A stretch of DNA of 64,000 nt, from the NCBI RefSeq assembly GCF_000226095.1, contig NC_016477.1, positions 1,984,001 to 2,048,000 on the forward strand, given 5' to 3'. Below, one piece after another: positions 24,743-36,400 of this stretch (its first letter is position 1; the number at the start of each line of letters is the position of its first letter). The translations under genes were made by a program, and so were the position numbers. This stretch comes from Thermothelomyces thermophilus ATCC 42464. Its lineage: Eukaryota; Ascomycota; Sordariomycetes; Sordariales; Chaetomiaceae. The notes under the pieces are model-generated. The model was given only the letters and a program-made list of their open reading frames with translations, was not told the DNA's origin and did not search any database.

Positions 24743-26641
24743 ATGGCTAGGTACCGTTAGGCAAGTGTTCTACTAAGCGATTCATTTCTAAATATTGGTA
24801 ATCTAGGTTTTGAGCGACTCTATATAAGTCTCCTAACGGCAAATATATATAGGGATAACGTTAGGAAGTTAGATCGAAGAAGAAGAGAAGGATCGGTTCC
24901 TCTCCCTCTAACTAGAGGGCCGAGCCAACCGAGTGTAGGACTACCTTCACTCCTTCTAGGAGAAGATCCCGAAACCCTAAGGCTCTTTCTTTGGTACCTC
25001 CTTACGACTTAGGTTCTAGGGGAAGAAATCGCTAACTACCTAGGGAGCGGTAATACCTAGAAGCTCTTTAACGAGCCGTATACTAGGCCTATTCCCTACC
25101 CTAGGGAAGTCGTGGCTAGAAGACCGGAGTAGCTCGTAAGTCCTGATCTTAAGACTAACGAGCGAATCGTTAGCTACCTATTTCCCTTATATACTAGGCC
25201 GTATAGCTAAAGGAAGATATATTTCGGCTAGCGTTAATATAATATTACTATAAGCTTATATAATATTAAAGGGCTTATATTAAGAAAGGAGTACCTAAAC
25301 GGCTATAACCTCCTAAACCTGCTTTAGTATATATTAGTGTCTTATAAGCTATACGTTTATATCTTTCTAGAGGCTATTAGTAACTTAAAGCCTAAGTAGT
25401 TAGTATTACCTCTACGAAAATAGAAGGATATAGCTAGAAAACGATTCTAGGTAATCCTTTGCTACTTATAATAATTATATTAGATTATAGCTATATATAA
25501 CTAGATAGAGTCCTACCTTTATTATATAAATTCCTATCCTTCTAATAAGTAGAGCTAGAAAGACCTATTTAAGACTCTATAGGATAAGGTCATTCTCTTT
25601 AGCTTTCTTTTTCTACTACTTAGAGGTTATATATACTAGCCAATAGTATAGGTAACGTCAAAGTAAAAGGGTTAGTAGGAATATAGCGTCTAGGTCGCTA
25701 AGTTCTGTCGCTTCTACTTTTAGGAGATACGATAGGGAGATAAGGCATAGCTTAAGCTCCCCTAGTAGAAGGGCTGTCTATACGTAGGGCTAAAAGTGAC
25801 GGAGGCTAAGAATAAGATATTGACGCTCTGGCTTGGAATAATCCGGATAGCTCTAGGCTATCTGCCTAATAGCTCCCTCTAGCTAGAAAAGCTAAAGAAC
25901 CCTTAGGGGGATATCTATCCCTATTAACTACCTAGGTAGCCTATAGATAAGCTACTCTATAGGTTACCGGTTCTATAGCTGTAGCTATAATTAGGATAGG
26001 CGAAATCGGTTATCTCTGTCTAGACAAAGGAAGGAGAAGACAATCTACTACCGATAAAGGAGTAACTAGTCGTAAAGAAGGATCATTAGGTCCCCCTAGA
26101 CGATACTATCTAGCGGTTTCTTAGTAAGGTACCTAAGGGACTTAGGCTACCTTAGCTACTCTAATAAGTACTCGAGTACCCCTATAAGCTAAGGATAACT
26201 ATTTACTAGTATATAGTAAAGTAAGTAAAGGAATAACTTATAGCTATAGAAGGCTAAGGAAAACCTTTAGGATTATAATAGTAGTAACTAGTCAAGTAGG
26301 CGCCTTTAGTAATACGACGGCCGCCTAGTTAGACCAAGACAAAGCCAAGTAAGCTAATATAGACACGGGAGATACGCTCGACCCGAGCCGCTAAGAAAGG
26401 ATAGGCTTATCGGCATTATCTTAACAATGATCTAGCCAAATAGACTCGGCCCCTACTATTCGAACGTTTAGGGCCTAAAGATCTTAAGCTAGTTCCTAAG
26501 TACCTGCCATGGTTTATAGGCTAGGACGTGCTAGATATTAAAGTAGAAGCCTAGTAAAGGCGTTAGGCGTCTAAGAAACGGCCTTTGCCTAAAGGTAATA
26601 GTGGAGCTAAACAGGCTAAGCGTTATAAGGAACACAAGTGA
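24743..26641 (+). pseudogene. ORF3 of Gypsy-2 (copy A), unrecognised 632-codon gene
   Basis: From ATG 24743 (MARYR*ASVLLSDSFLN) to TGA 26639-26641. The only interruptions are TAG and TAA of RIP type. Copy D carries the same frame at exactly the same length, 1899 bp, so the reading frame was under selection before RIP. Visible features: an Arg-rich patch (LDRRRREG), ETLRLFLWYLLTT, NEPYTRPIPYPREVV, a hydrophobic stretch (VILFSFLFLLLRGY), AKFCRFYF, a Lys/Thr-rich tail and a basic C-terminus (KKRPLPKGN). No signal peptide and no YR-recombinase or env signature that I can name. It sits between pol and the 3' LTR, same strand as gag-pol. Confidence 0.7.
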
Positions 26642-26697
26642 GGTTTTAGGTTTAAATTCGCTAGTAGGAGCCTTAGGGCGAATTCGAAGAAGAAGTA

Positions 26698-27148
26698 TAG
26701 ACTAGGGCTAGAAGTTCTTGATATAACCAGAGGGATATAGGGTATAGTTTTATTTTTCTAGTTCCGTAGAGCTTTATCATATATAATAGGTATAAATAGG
26801 GGTTGCCTATCTAAGGGGTACTAGACGGATAGACAAGGATAATAGATGGCTTTTAATACTTGTTTTACTCTAATAGATTAGAGTAGCAAGATGTGGTTCT
26901 TCTTTCTTTTGTAAGTTAGAGTATCTTTTTCCACGTAAGTAGACTCTTTTATATCTGTCTAGAGAGACATCATTGTCACCGCCTTTGCCTCTATTATTGT
27001 TGCCGTCTAGATGGTTAGACTTGCCTGCTATGACCGCGAATACTCGGATACCCTAGACATTTTGAGCCGAAGCTCCTCCCTATCTGACTAGACAGAGGTT
27101 TGGTTCTAGAGGTGCTAAGTGGCGCCTTAGAGGGTTGGCACTAGCTTA
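26698..27148 (+). repeat. 3' LTR of Gypsy-2 copy A
   Basis: 451 bp, TAGACTAGGG...CTAGCTTA, then the duplication ATAA (27149-27152). A TATA box TATAAATA is at 26791-26798. Confidence 0.93.
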
Positions 27149-27152
27149 ATAA

Positions 27153-27387
27153 GTTAGGAATATCTTTTTCTATGTAAATAGACTCTTTTACGTCTGTCTA
27201 AAGGGACATTACTATCACTGCCTTTACCCTTATTGTCGTTACTATCCAGATGGTCAGACTTGCCTACTATAACTATAAATACTTAGACGCCTTAGACATT
27301 TTAAGCCAAGGCTCCTCCCTATTTGACTAGACAAAGGTTTAGTTCTAGAGGTACTAAGTAGTACCTTAGAAGGTTAGTACTAGCTTA
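27153..27387 (+). repeat. 5' LTR of Gypsy-2 copy C, right half
   Basis: Resumes at GTTAGGAATATC, the LTR text that breaks off at 7640, and runs to CTAGCTTA. It is followed directly by Gypsy-2 leader. Confidence 0.88.
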
Positions 27388-30300
27388 TATTTTAGGGGCT
27401 TAATTAGGGAAAAGCTCAGCTCTAAGTCTAAACTAGACTACCAGACTTCGAGCGTAGTAAGATAGTAATATTTACGATAGAAGAGCGAGGACATATATAT
27501 AGAGGCGTATACGGTAAAACTATTAGGAAAGTAAAAAGAGCGAATATAGGTGCCAAGAGATTGGTATATCTAGCGGTAGGCTAGGGAACTACTCTTGCCT
27601 TAACGTAATAACACCGCTAGTAGAGATAGTAGGAATTGTAGAATGATAAGTTTAAAGAAGTTCGATGTCTGTCTAGAGGAATAAAAACTCTAAAATGTAG
27701 ATCTATAACGCTAGAATTGTCTAGGATTCGGAAACGAGATTTTAGAGTTATATAGGCACTAGAGAAGAGCTTTATAGCTATCTTAGCCCTAGTTACCTTG
27801 GTATTAACGCTTACTGGTAAGGGTATGTCTACTTATATACCGTTACTCTTTAGTAGTCTAGTATAGATTTATCTTATTATTCTAGGAGTTCTAACTTTAG
27901 GGGTTAGAGCGTTATTATTATAGGGGATCCCTTATTAGAGGGTTTAGGAATAGCTTTACTAGGTATACTCCAAAGGAGTAAAAATGATAGACTAAGTTTA
28001 CGTTCGATCTTGCTAATTATAAGAAGACTTAAAGGAAAGGAAGAAGTCTTCCTAGATTAGCTATTTAGATAGAAAAGTTATCTTTAAGGAAGTTACCTAA
28101 ATAGGAAGGCGTGATTAAGGATAGTAACCTTAGGTATTATTTTTCTTAATAGTTTAATAAATACCTTAATTAGAATTGCTACTTTTAACGTCTCTTATAT
28201 CTAGGTATACCGAAACCTTATTAGGAAAGATACTATTAGAATTACCTTAATTGCTAGAGTTTAGAAACCTTACCTTAGACTTGGAAGTTAAGCGTTATAC
28301 TTAAGCGGATATTATAGTAGATAGACTTACTAAAGTTATTTAGGTAATATTCCTTTTGCCGATAGATAAGGGATTACCTAGTCTCTTCTCTAGTTATAAC
28401 GCTACCAAATACCTTAAAGCGTTTTGAAAAAGCTTATAAGATCTTTAGTAGAGATGATAGTAATAAGATCTCCTACTTTAAGTAGTAATATATAGATAAC
28501 CTTTAGGAAATCCTTAACTAGTAGCCGGAGTTAAAGAAAAAGGATTAGGCTACTTTTGAAGCTACTATTAAGGAACGTTAGAAGTAGAACGACTCTCGCT
28601 AGGAAACCTCTACTTAGGAGTTAGAACGTCTTTTAGATTCCTAGTGTATAGATTTAGCTAAGTCTATCTACGACTATCTAGAGTACGTTAACGTCTTACT
28701 TACCTAAGTGCTAAAGAAGAAGAAAGTGATCTATTAGTCGTTAGCTATCTAGAAGGTATAAGATAGATTTCCCTTTACTCTCTAGACTAGTCTTTAGGTC
28801 TATAAGAAGGGTAATTCGCAGGTTAATAATATAAAGTAAGAGGATTTCTATAACTTTATATAGGAATATCTATATAAGGGAGTTAACGTTCGGTTAGTAT
28901 ACTATAAGCTAAATCCGAAAGGGGGAAAAGTTAAACTATAGGTAAGCTAGATTATCGAGAAAAGTCCTTTAGCTCCCTAGATATAGGAGGGTCCTTTAGG
29001 TTCATCTACCTAGAGAGACACTACCTTCGATAAGATCGTTAATAGGCTTATAGATACCTTATATAAGCTTTAGATTAATAAGGGCAAAGTCGGCTGTAAA
29101 TCCTTAGATAGGGGTAGGTATTCCTGTAACCGGACGGACGATCTAAGTAACGACGAGATCAAGAAGATCCGGACCTACCTATCGGCTACTTAAGAGTCTT
29201 AGAAGAAGAAGAAGAGCGGCGGATTCCGGCTAAGTTCAACCTTAGCCATGTCTTGTAGCTACTATTACTATAGTAACTAGACGTACTTTGCCTATAGGTA
29301 TCCAATCCTAGCAAAGGATATCTATAATGGTCTTATCTATTAGCTTGGTTTTAAGTAGATCTTAGGTAAGTAAGATCCTACTCTTTTAGAAAGCTAGTAA
29401 GTTAAAATCCTTAGTAAGGATATAGCTACTATAGCTAATTAGGGGACCTAGTAGTATATCATTTGTACTTATATCTCTCTTTAGCTAGATCTTCCTAGTT
29501 AGGAGCTATATTAACGGTTTATAGAGAGCTACTAAAAGGAATATAATTAAAAGTACTATCTAGATTCAAACCTTATTACTAATAAAGCCTTCCTCTAATA
29601 TATTAAAGGTTTATACCTATTAGAAGTAATTATAACCTCCCTTAATCGCCTTACTAATAATAAAAGAGTTTCCCTGGAGTTAATCTATAACTATACTAAG
29701 GCTAGGGAGATTAATTTCTAGATAGATCGTAAGTAAGGTAGATATACCCTTATCTAATAGGTGAAACGGACAGTGTCTTAGACAGACGACCCCGTTTTTG
29801 CTACTAACTATAAGGGTTTACCGGTAGACGTATTATAGTTTGCCAGATGGTAATATAAGCTTTTAATACTATCAAGTTAGAGGTTAATAATAAAGATATT
29901 TCTAATAGGGATAGCAATATAGTGACTATAGTATAGAGTATTACCTCTATAAAGTGCCATTTTATGGAAATAGAAGACAAGCTAATATAGGATCCTATTA
30001 GGCAAGAGGGGACTAATAAAGTAAAGATTATTTAATTACTAAAAAGGAATATAGAAGTAAGAAGAGCTTACCTTCTAGCTATAAGCTAAGGGGTTATAGC
30101 TATTACTAAGAGGGCTACCGATCTAGCTAGTAAGGGAGCTCTCCCTCTGGCCGGATAGAAATAAACTATTTACTTTAAGGAATTAGAGAAATCGACCAAG
30201 GAGAATATAGCCTATAATATACTCTCTCTAGTTAGTAAGGCTCTTTAAACGAAGATACTTACTATTAATAAGGTCTTAGGGATCTCCCTAGCGTTTAAGA

Positions 30301-31418
30301 ATACGCTAATTACATTCCTTAAGCAGGATTATAAAAGTCCTTAGGAGGTAATCGAGTATAAGAGCTTGGCTATTCCCTTCCCTAATAAGCTAGCTTTGTA
30401 AACAAGAGGGAGAGCGCTATAAGAGGTTAAGATATACCTTAGCCGTCTAGGTAGATAGAGTAGCGTTAAGGGAGAAGAGTCTATGATTACGGTTCTAGCA
30501 TTTCTAGGAGTTACTAGTAATAGCTAGTAGGCTGTTATAACGGATAATTTCTGAAGCGACTACCTTATTAGACGGCGAGACTAGCTAAATTTAGAAGAAA
30601 TCAAAATATCCTTCTAGGCTCTAATCTATATATTCTTTACTAGCTAGAAGATCTAGATAGGTATACTTATACAGATATATATACTATTAATGCTCTATTA
30701 TAACTTTAAGGACCTAAGGGGTAAGAAGGTACTTGCTCTAATTAATACCAGATCTAAGTATAATATAATTACCCTTAGCCTAGTATAGAGATACTATCTC
30801 CCTATACAGATAATAATAGTAATTTCCTAGGGTCTTTATAATAGTAGGCCATTTACTAGGAAAACGGTTAATACGATTATCTTAGGGGCTATCTTAATCT
30901 ATAAGCATTTCTTCGTTTTAGATAGAGATACTAGTAGGCACTAAATCTTACTAGGTATACTATTTATCTATAATATAAGCCTAACGTTTAGTTATGAAGC
31001 TAGCCGTCTAGTTATAGCAAATATTATCGCTAAGAATAAATTAATTAAAGCGTCGGTTGTCTTAGACGTTATAGTTAAAACGACGTTCGAAAGAAAACAT
31101 TAACTTATAGAGGATAAACTCTAGTATTTAGTTACGACGACTATTGCTACCCCTACGTTCGCTAACGTTTAGGATAACGAAATTCTACTTAGATTTCTTA
31201 ATAATTAGGCTAATAAAGCCATTTCTAATATAATATTAAGGATTTCTTACCTACCTCTTATCGACATACTTACTAAAGTTTCGACATTTTATCTTACTAG
31301 ATAGAATACTTTAAAATAGAGATACTAGGAAATAGAGGGCGAAACGGACGAGCCTAGCTATCTAGATAGACAGAAAACGCTTAGGAAACTTGCGTTAGAG
31401 GTTAGAAAAGAGTTATAG
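27388..31418 (+). pseudogene. Gypsy-2 copy C leader, gag and protease region
   Basis: Matches copy A from 8092 to about 12115: leader to about 28000, then gag (for example SRDDSNKISYFK near 28450), a knuckle with Cys-to-Tyr losses near 29255, and a protease reading LINTRSKYNII near 30740 with the catalytic Asp changed to Asn. The frame is broken only by RIP-type stops and small indels. It is cut at 31418 by copy D. It continues on the other strand at 39173-38238 because of the inversion, and then at 58268. Confidence 0.85.
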
Positions 31419-32228
31419 TAAACTAGGGCTAGAAGTTCTTAATATAACCAGAGGGACACAGGGTACAGTTTTATTTTTCCGGTTCCGTAGAGCTTTATTA
31501 TATACAATAGGTATAAATAGGGGTTGCCTATCCAGGGGGTACCAGACAGATAGACAAGGACAATAGATAGCTTTCAATACTCGTTTTACTCTAATAGATT
31601 AGAGTAGCAGGATATAGTTCTTCTTTCTTTTATAAGTTAGAGTATCTTTTTCCACGTAAGTAGACTCTTTTATATCTGTCTAGAGGGACATTACTATTGC
31701 CGCCTTTGCCTCTATTATCGTTGCCGTCTAGATGGTCGGACTTGCCTACTATGACCACGAATACTCGGACGCCCTAGATATTTTAAGCCGAAGCTCCTCC
31801 CTATCTGACCAGACGGAGGTTTAGTTCTAGAGGTGCTAAGTAGCACCCTAGAGGGTTAGCACTAGCTTATATTTTAGGGGCTTAATTAGGGAGAGCTTAG
31901 CTCTAAGTCTAAACTAGACCACTAGACTTTAAGTATAGTAAGATAGTAATATTTATAATAGAGGAGCGAGGACATATACGTAGAGGCGTATATAGTAAGA
32001 TTATTAGGAAAGTAAGAAGAGCGAATATAGGTGCTAAGAGATCGGTATATTTGGCGGTAGGCTAGGGAACTACTCTTGCCCTAATGTAATAATACCACTA
32101 GTAAAGACGGTAGGAATTATAGGACAAAGAGTTTAAAGGAGTTTAATGTCTATCTAGAAGGATAGAAACTCCGAAATGCGGATTAGCGACGCTAGAACTA
32201 TTTAGGATTCGGAAACGAGGTTTTAAAG
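31419..32228 (+). mobile_element. Gypsy-2 copy D, 5' LTR and leader
   Basis: LTR 31419-31869 (451 bp, TATA box TATAAATA at 31512-31519), then leader to 32228. Left duplication ATAG (31415-31418); its partner is CTAT (39170-39173), inverted. The leader ends in TAAAG (32224-32228), target of the Gypsy-1 insertion E1; the matching half is at 50745-50749. Confidence 0.9.
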
Positions 32229-32675
32229 TGTAACGAACCCAACTCAGACTTCTTCTAAAAGGGTTCAGACGAAGGTAGATTGAGCAGGACAAGCAGGCAG
32301 GTCGTCTAAGGGATTCGGTGAAGCCAAAGGGTTTACAACAACACTTAGAGTTGTCTCTTACAGTAATCAGCAATGCTTGGTATAAGTACTATAATTGTGA
32401 TTGTTACTACTAGTGAACTCTCAGAGTCCACTCAACGAGTGACTAGCTAGCTATATATATATAATTATCTGCCCCTCTTCAATAGTTATCACTAGTACTA
32501 TTTCTCCTTTTACTCTATAATTCCGCGTTATCGACGATGATATATTATTATTACTAGTGAAGACCTTAGTCTTGGCGGTGATAATCTTCTAATTGGTCTA
32601 TTAAGTGATTGGCTGTCGGAATGTCCTACGTCCTGGCTGCAGCCTGCTAGGCCGTCTATATACTTATCCGTGACA
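32229..32675 (-). repeat. 3' LTR of E-L (U3 subtype X)
   Basis: 447 bp, TGTAACGAACC...TTATCCGTGACA. The U3 contains GGCTGCAGCC and the ACTAGTGAAGACC region shared only with the solo LTR (39768) and the 5' LTR of E-R (50750). Confidence 0.92.
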
Positions 32676-32692
32676 TGATGCCCCTCCTCTAA

Positions 32693-32711
32693 GGCTTTCG
32701 ACCCGAAAGCC
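32693..32711. repeat. hairpin beside the polypurine tract
   Basis: Perfect 8-bp inverted repeat GGCTTTCG-ACC-CGAAAGCC, just inside the 3' LTR and next to the polypurine tract. It is also present, slightly decayed, in B (near 20373-20391) and E-R (near 57815-57833). Confidence 0.6.
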
Positions 32712-32885
32712 CTCTTAGGCTGTTTCAAATAGTGCCAACACCCTTTGCTTGTAAGTACTGCATTCTTCCTGTTTCTGCGTTATGGTCGCCATGTTGACAA
32801 GATGCTAGTAGAGAAACGGAAGTCGTATTCTATACGTTACCGTGCTTCCCTTGCTTAGAATATCGCTAAGAACGGTTTTGTCGTT

Positions 32886-33458
32886 ATGCCTTGCTCTTGG
32901 TGCGCGTCACAAGGTCTTGTCTATAAAATAATCGTGTATATAAAGCGTTATAAGGCCTACGTTCGTCGAGGTCGTTCTTATAATGGCTTAGGCATCTTGC
33001 TTTCTTCCTATAAGCTTGTCTCTTTTTTTTTTTTTTTTTAAGTATAATTCCTAATGTTCGTTCTAGTAGATCGTATTCTCTAGGAGCAGTATCATATTAA
33101 GGATGCTAAGCGTCATGCCGAGCTTAAGCTAGATAAATCCTAATGCTATCTAGAAGAAGCTTAGCATGAGTTATCCGAAAAGCTTATACGGCTCTAGCGT
33201 CTTCGTCAGTAGAAGGAGTTTTTAGTAGAGAAAGGTACTAATATGGTAGCGTATAGTCTGTCAACCTTAGACGAGTTAGAGGCGGTTAAGCGGCAAGAGC
33301 GGCAAGAGGTACCTGCTATACCCTTGTTAGAGATTAATGATACTACTAATGCTATCGACTAGGGCGTCGTCTTTGGTTCTATCTCGGGTTTTCCTTTAGT
33401 CGATCTGGGTTCTGCTAGTAGAACTGTTCCAGTTTCTCAGGGCAGTTCAAGTTCTTGA
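32886..33458 (+). pseudogene. antisense Cys-rich/coiled-coil gene of Gypsy-1, E-L
   Basis: Best-preserved copy. ATG 32886 gives MPCSWCASQGLVYKIIVYIK, then RYKAYVRRGRSYNGLG; Tyr replaces Cys at RIP sites (C-x2-C...C...C-x2-C-V-R-R-G-R-S-C inferred). A 17-T tract (33023-33039) followed by AAG looks like a 3' splice site. The second exon, from about 33054, encodes a coiled coil (KRHAELKLDKS, EFLVEKG, STLDELEAVKRQERQE) and ends VPVSQGSSSS at TGA 33456-33458. Its end overlaps the opposite-strand pol end. GC content is higher than its surroundings. Role unknown. Confidence 0.72.
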
Positions 33459-36400
33459 CTAGCTCCTATAAGTTGTCCTCTAGTCTAAAATCAAGCTATT
33501 TAACTAGATACTATAGTTCCCTATTAATAATGTATAAATCTAGAAGTTCTTCGACGTCCTATTCTTCCTCTTTATCCTTTGCTTCGATATATATAGCAAC
33601 CTTGGCATTTTTTGGTACTAGTTCGAGAAGTGAAATATGAAAAATATTTGTCTGTAGTTATATAGATGACGGTAACGATAGTCGGTAGTTAGATATCGAA
33701 ATTCGTTCTTTGATAATAAAGGGTCTAATCTTCTTAAAGTCTAGCTTTATGCTTGGTCGTTTGGTTTGTAAATTTCGTATAATTAGGTAGACTTTGTCTC
33801 CCCTCTCTAGGTAAGGTCTCTCGAGCCTATATTTGTTGTAGTAGTTCTTTATTCTGGTCTTGACAAACTCGAGTTCCTTTTTGAGCTTTTCATATAGTAC
33901 GTACATTTGTTCCGCTTTGACTACTGCTCTCGGCACTGTGACCTCTAGTCCTTGCCTAAGGTCTGCTTTATATCTGTAGTTTGTAAAGAACGGTATGACT
34001 TTGGTTGTTTCTATTGGCATTATATTATAAGCGAGTTATACTATTGGCAATAGTATAACCTAGTCATTTTACTAGTAGTTAACATAAGAGCGGAGGTACT
34101 ACTTAATAACTTGGTTTAGTTACTCTATTTATCCGTTAGTCTATAGGTAATATGCCATTAATAGCTTGCTATTAATGCCTAATCGTTATATTAATGCTTG
34201 CTAGAACTTCGACGCAAACTTTGTATCTCTGTCGGTAATCTATTCTTGTGGCCAAGCATACACTAATGTAACTTGCCAATAGATCACGTCTGCTAACTGT
34301 TCCGCTATCTAGGACTCCTTGTAGGGAAAGAAGTATACTTACTTGGTTAGGCGATCTACTATAGTAAGAATACTATTATAGGTCACTCCTATAGCTATAT
34401 CCTTAGATTCTAGCAGCTTCATAATGAAGTCTATCGTAACTAAACTCTATAGTTTGTCAGCTATTAGTAGTGGCTAAAGTAGCCTATATGGCTTATATCG
34501 TGCCGTTTTGCTTCGATTGCAAATGTCGTAGTTCCGTACGACTTCCTTAACTTATACCGTTAACTGTAGAAAGTCGTAGTGTTTCTTGACTTGTATGACA
34601 GTCTTTATTACTCCTTTATGTCCTCCGAGTTTCGACTCGTAGAGTTCTCGAATCATTTATAGCTATTGATCTTTGTTGTAGATATACGCTTTGCCTTGGT
34701 ACTAGAGTTTTCTATCTCTTTCTTCTACTCCGTTAGGTACTAGTGGTCTAGGTACTACTTGATACTATACCTTATTAATCCTTTCTTCTCGAAAGATTGC
34801 GTAGCATTCTAGGAACGAGTCAAGTGGATCATCTTCTATAGGTATCTACGTTTCGTAATATAGCGTTCCGTCTGTCTATTTCTTAAATAATAGTGGTGTC
34901 GTTCCTGTTTGTCCTTCCGTATAATCCGTTTGTTAACTTAAGATATCTGCTTATACGTTCTCTTTGCCCTTCTTATAGCAGATCTTAAAGTTAAATTCTA
35001 TAAGGAATTCTACCTATTATATTTGTCGTCTATTGAGCTCCTTCGTCATTATGAAGTATCGTAAATTCTTATAATCTATATATACTTATACCGGTTTAAT
35101 CGTACTACTAAGGTATAGTCGCTATTCCTTGAAAGCTTTGATAATTGTAAGTAGTTCCTTATCGTAAATTAGATAATTAAGACGTAGTCTATCGAGCTTC
35201 TTTAAAAAGAAGGCTATAAGATATAGCTTTCTTTGTCTATCTCGTTATCCTAATTGTCCTCCGATAGCGTAGTCTAAAGCGTCCGTTTCTACCTCGAATG
35301 GCTTCTTAGGGTCTAATAGTACTAGTACTAGATCTTTAGTAATGGCATTACGGATCTGCGTAAATGCTTGCTTATGTTACTCTTCCCATTGGAATTTAGC
35401 GTTCTTCCTAGTAAGTTCGTATAAAGGTTATATGATCGCTCTAAAGTTCCTAATAAATATCTGGTAGAAGTTTGTAAGTCCGATGAAGCTTCGTACTTCC
35501 GTGACTAACGTCGGTTATAGCCAATTCTTGATAGCTTCAATCTTTAAAGGTTCCATCCGGATTTGTCCTAAGGATATTTCGTATCCTAAAAAGACTGTCT
35601 TCCTAATATGGAATTTGCTCTTTTCCTTGTTAACTAATAGCTTATACGTGTATAGCGTGTCTAGTACTGCTTTTATGTGCTTCTGGTGTTTGTCTATTGT
35701 CTTAGAGAAGATAAGTATATCGTCGAGATAATATACTACGAATTTGTCAAGAAAGGGTTGGATAGCTTGATCAATTAGGGCTTGGAACGTTGCTAGCGTG
35801 TTCGTAAGTCCGAATGGCATGACAAGGTACTTGTAGTGGCTATAGGGTATCCTAAAGGCTATTTTCTACTTGTTGCCTTCTTTGATCTGTATATAGTTAT
35901 AGGCTAATGGCAAGTCAAGACGCGTGAAATATTAGGCTCTTGCTAACTGATCTCGAAGCTATAAGATTAGTGGTAATAGGTATCGGTTTTTTATAGTCTG
36001 TTTATTAAGTTACTAATAGTTAATATATAACTATAGCTTTCTGTCTTTCTTAGGCATAAATAGGATTAGGTAGCCTGCTAGCAATGTCGACAGGCAGATA
36101 TATCCTCTTTGAAGGTTCTCCTCTAAATATCGCTTAAGTTCTTCGTTCTATATCTAGCTTATATAGTAGATCTTAAAGAACTTTAGTTATACTCCTTCCT
36201 TAAGCTTGATCTTGTAATCCTATAGGCTATATTCTAGTAGTCCTTCTAGATATTTCGGTTTAAATGCTAGGTATCCTTCGTATTCCTTCGGTACTTCTCT
36301 AGTCTTATCTCGTCTCTCGGTTTTCTAATAGTATACAAACTTGGTTCTGTCTATAGCGATGCTAACGATTTATCCTATCTTAACCTACTACTCTAATCAT

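Larger units (their letters stand above)
7641..27148 (+). mobile_element. Gypsy-2 copy A, full length, hosting copy B
   Basis: Both LTRs are 451 bp (7641-8091, 26698-27148) and are flanked by the 4-bp duplication ATAA. Without the nested Gypsy-1 copy B and its duplicated GGATC the element is about 11.9 kb. The order is LTR, leader, gag-protease-RT-RNase H-integrase in one frame, antisense ORF4, ORF3, LTR. Two genes beyond pol are unusual for fungal Gypsy elements. Copy D in opposite orientation has the same layout and nearly the same length. Confidence 0.9.

Noticed and set aside
24743-26641. ORF3 as a Starship captain (DUF3435 tyrosine recombinase) or an env gene
   Set aside because: I could not find the R...H-x-x-R...Y pattern, a signal peptide or a terminal membrane anchor. 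The element has normal LTRs and target duplications, so there is no need for a recombinase.
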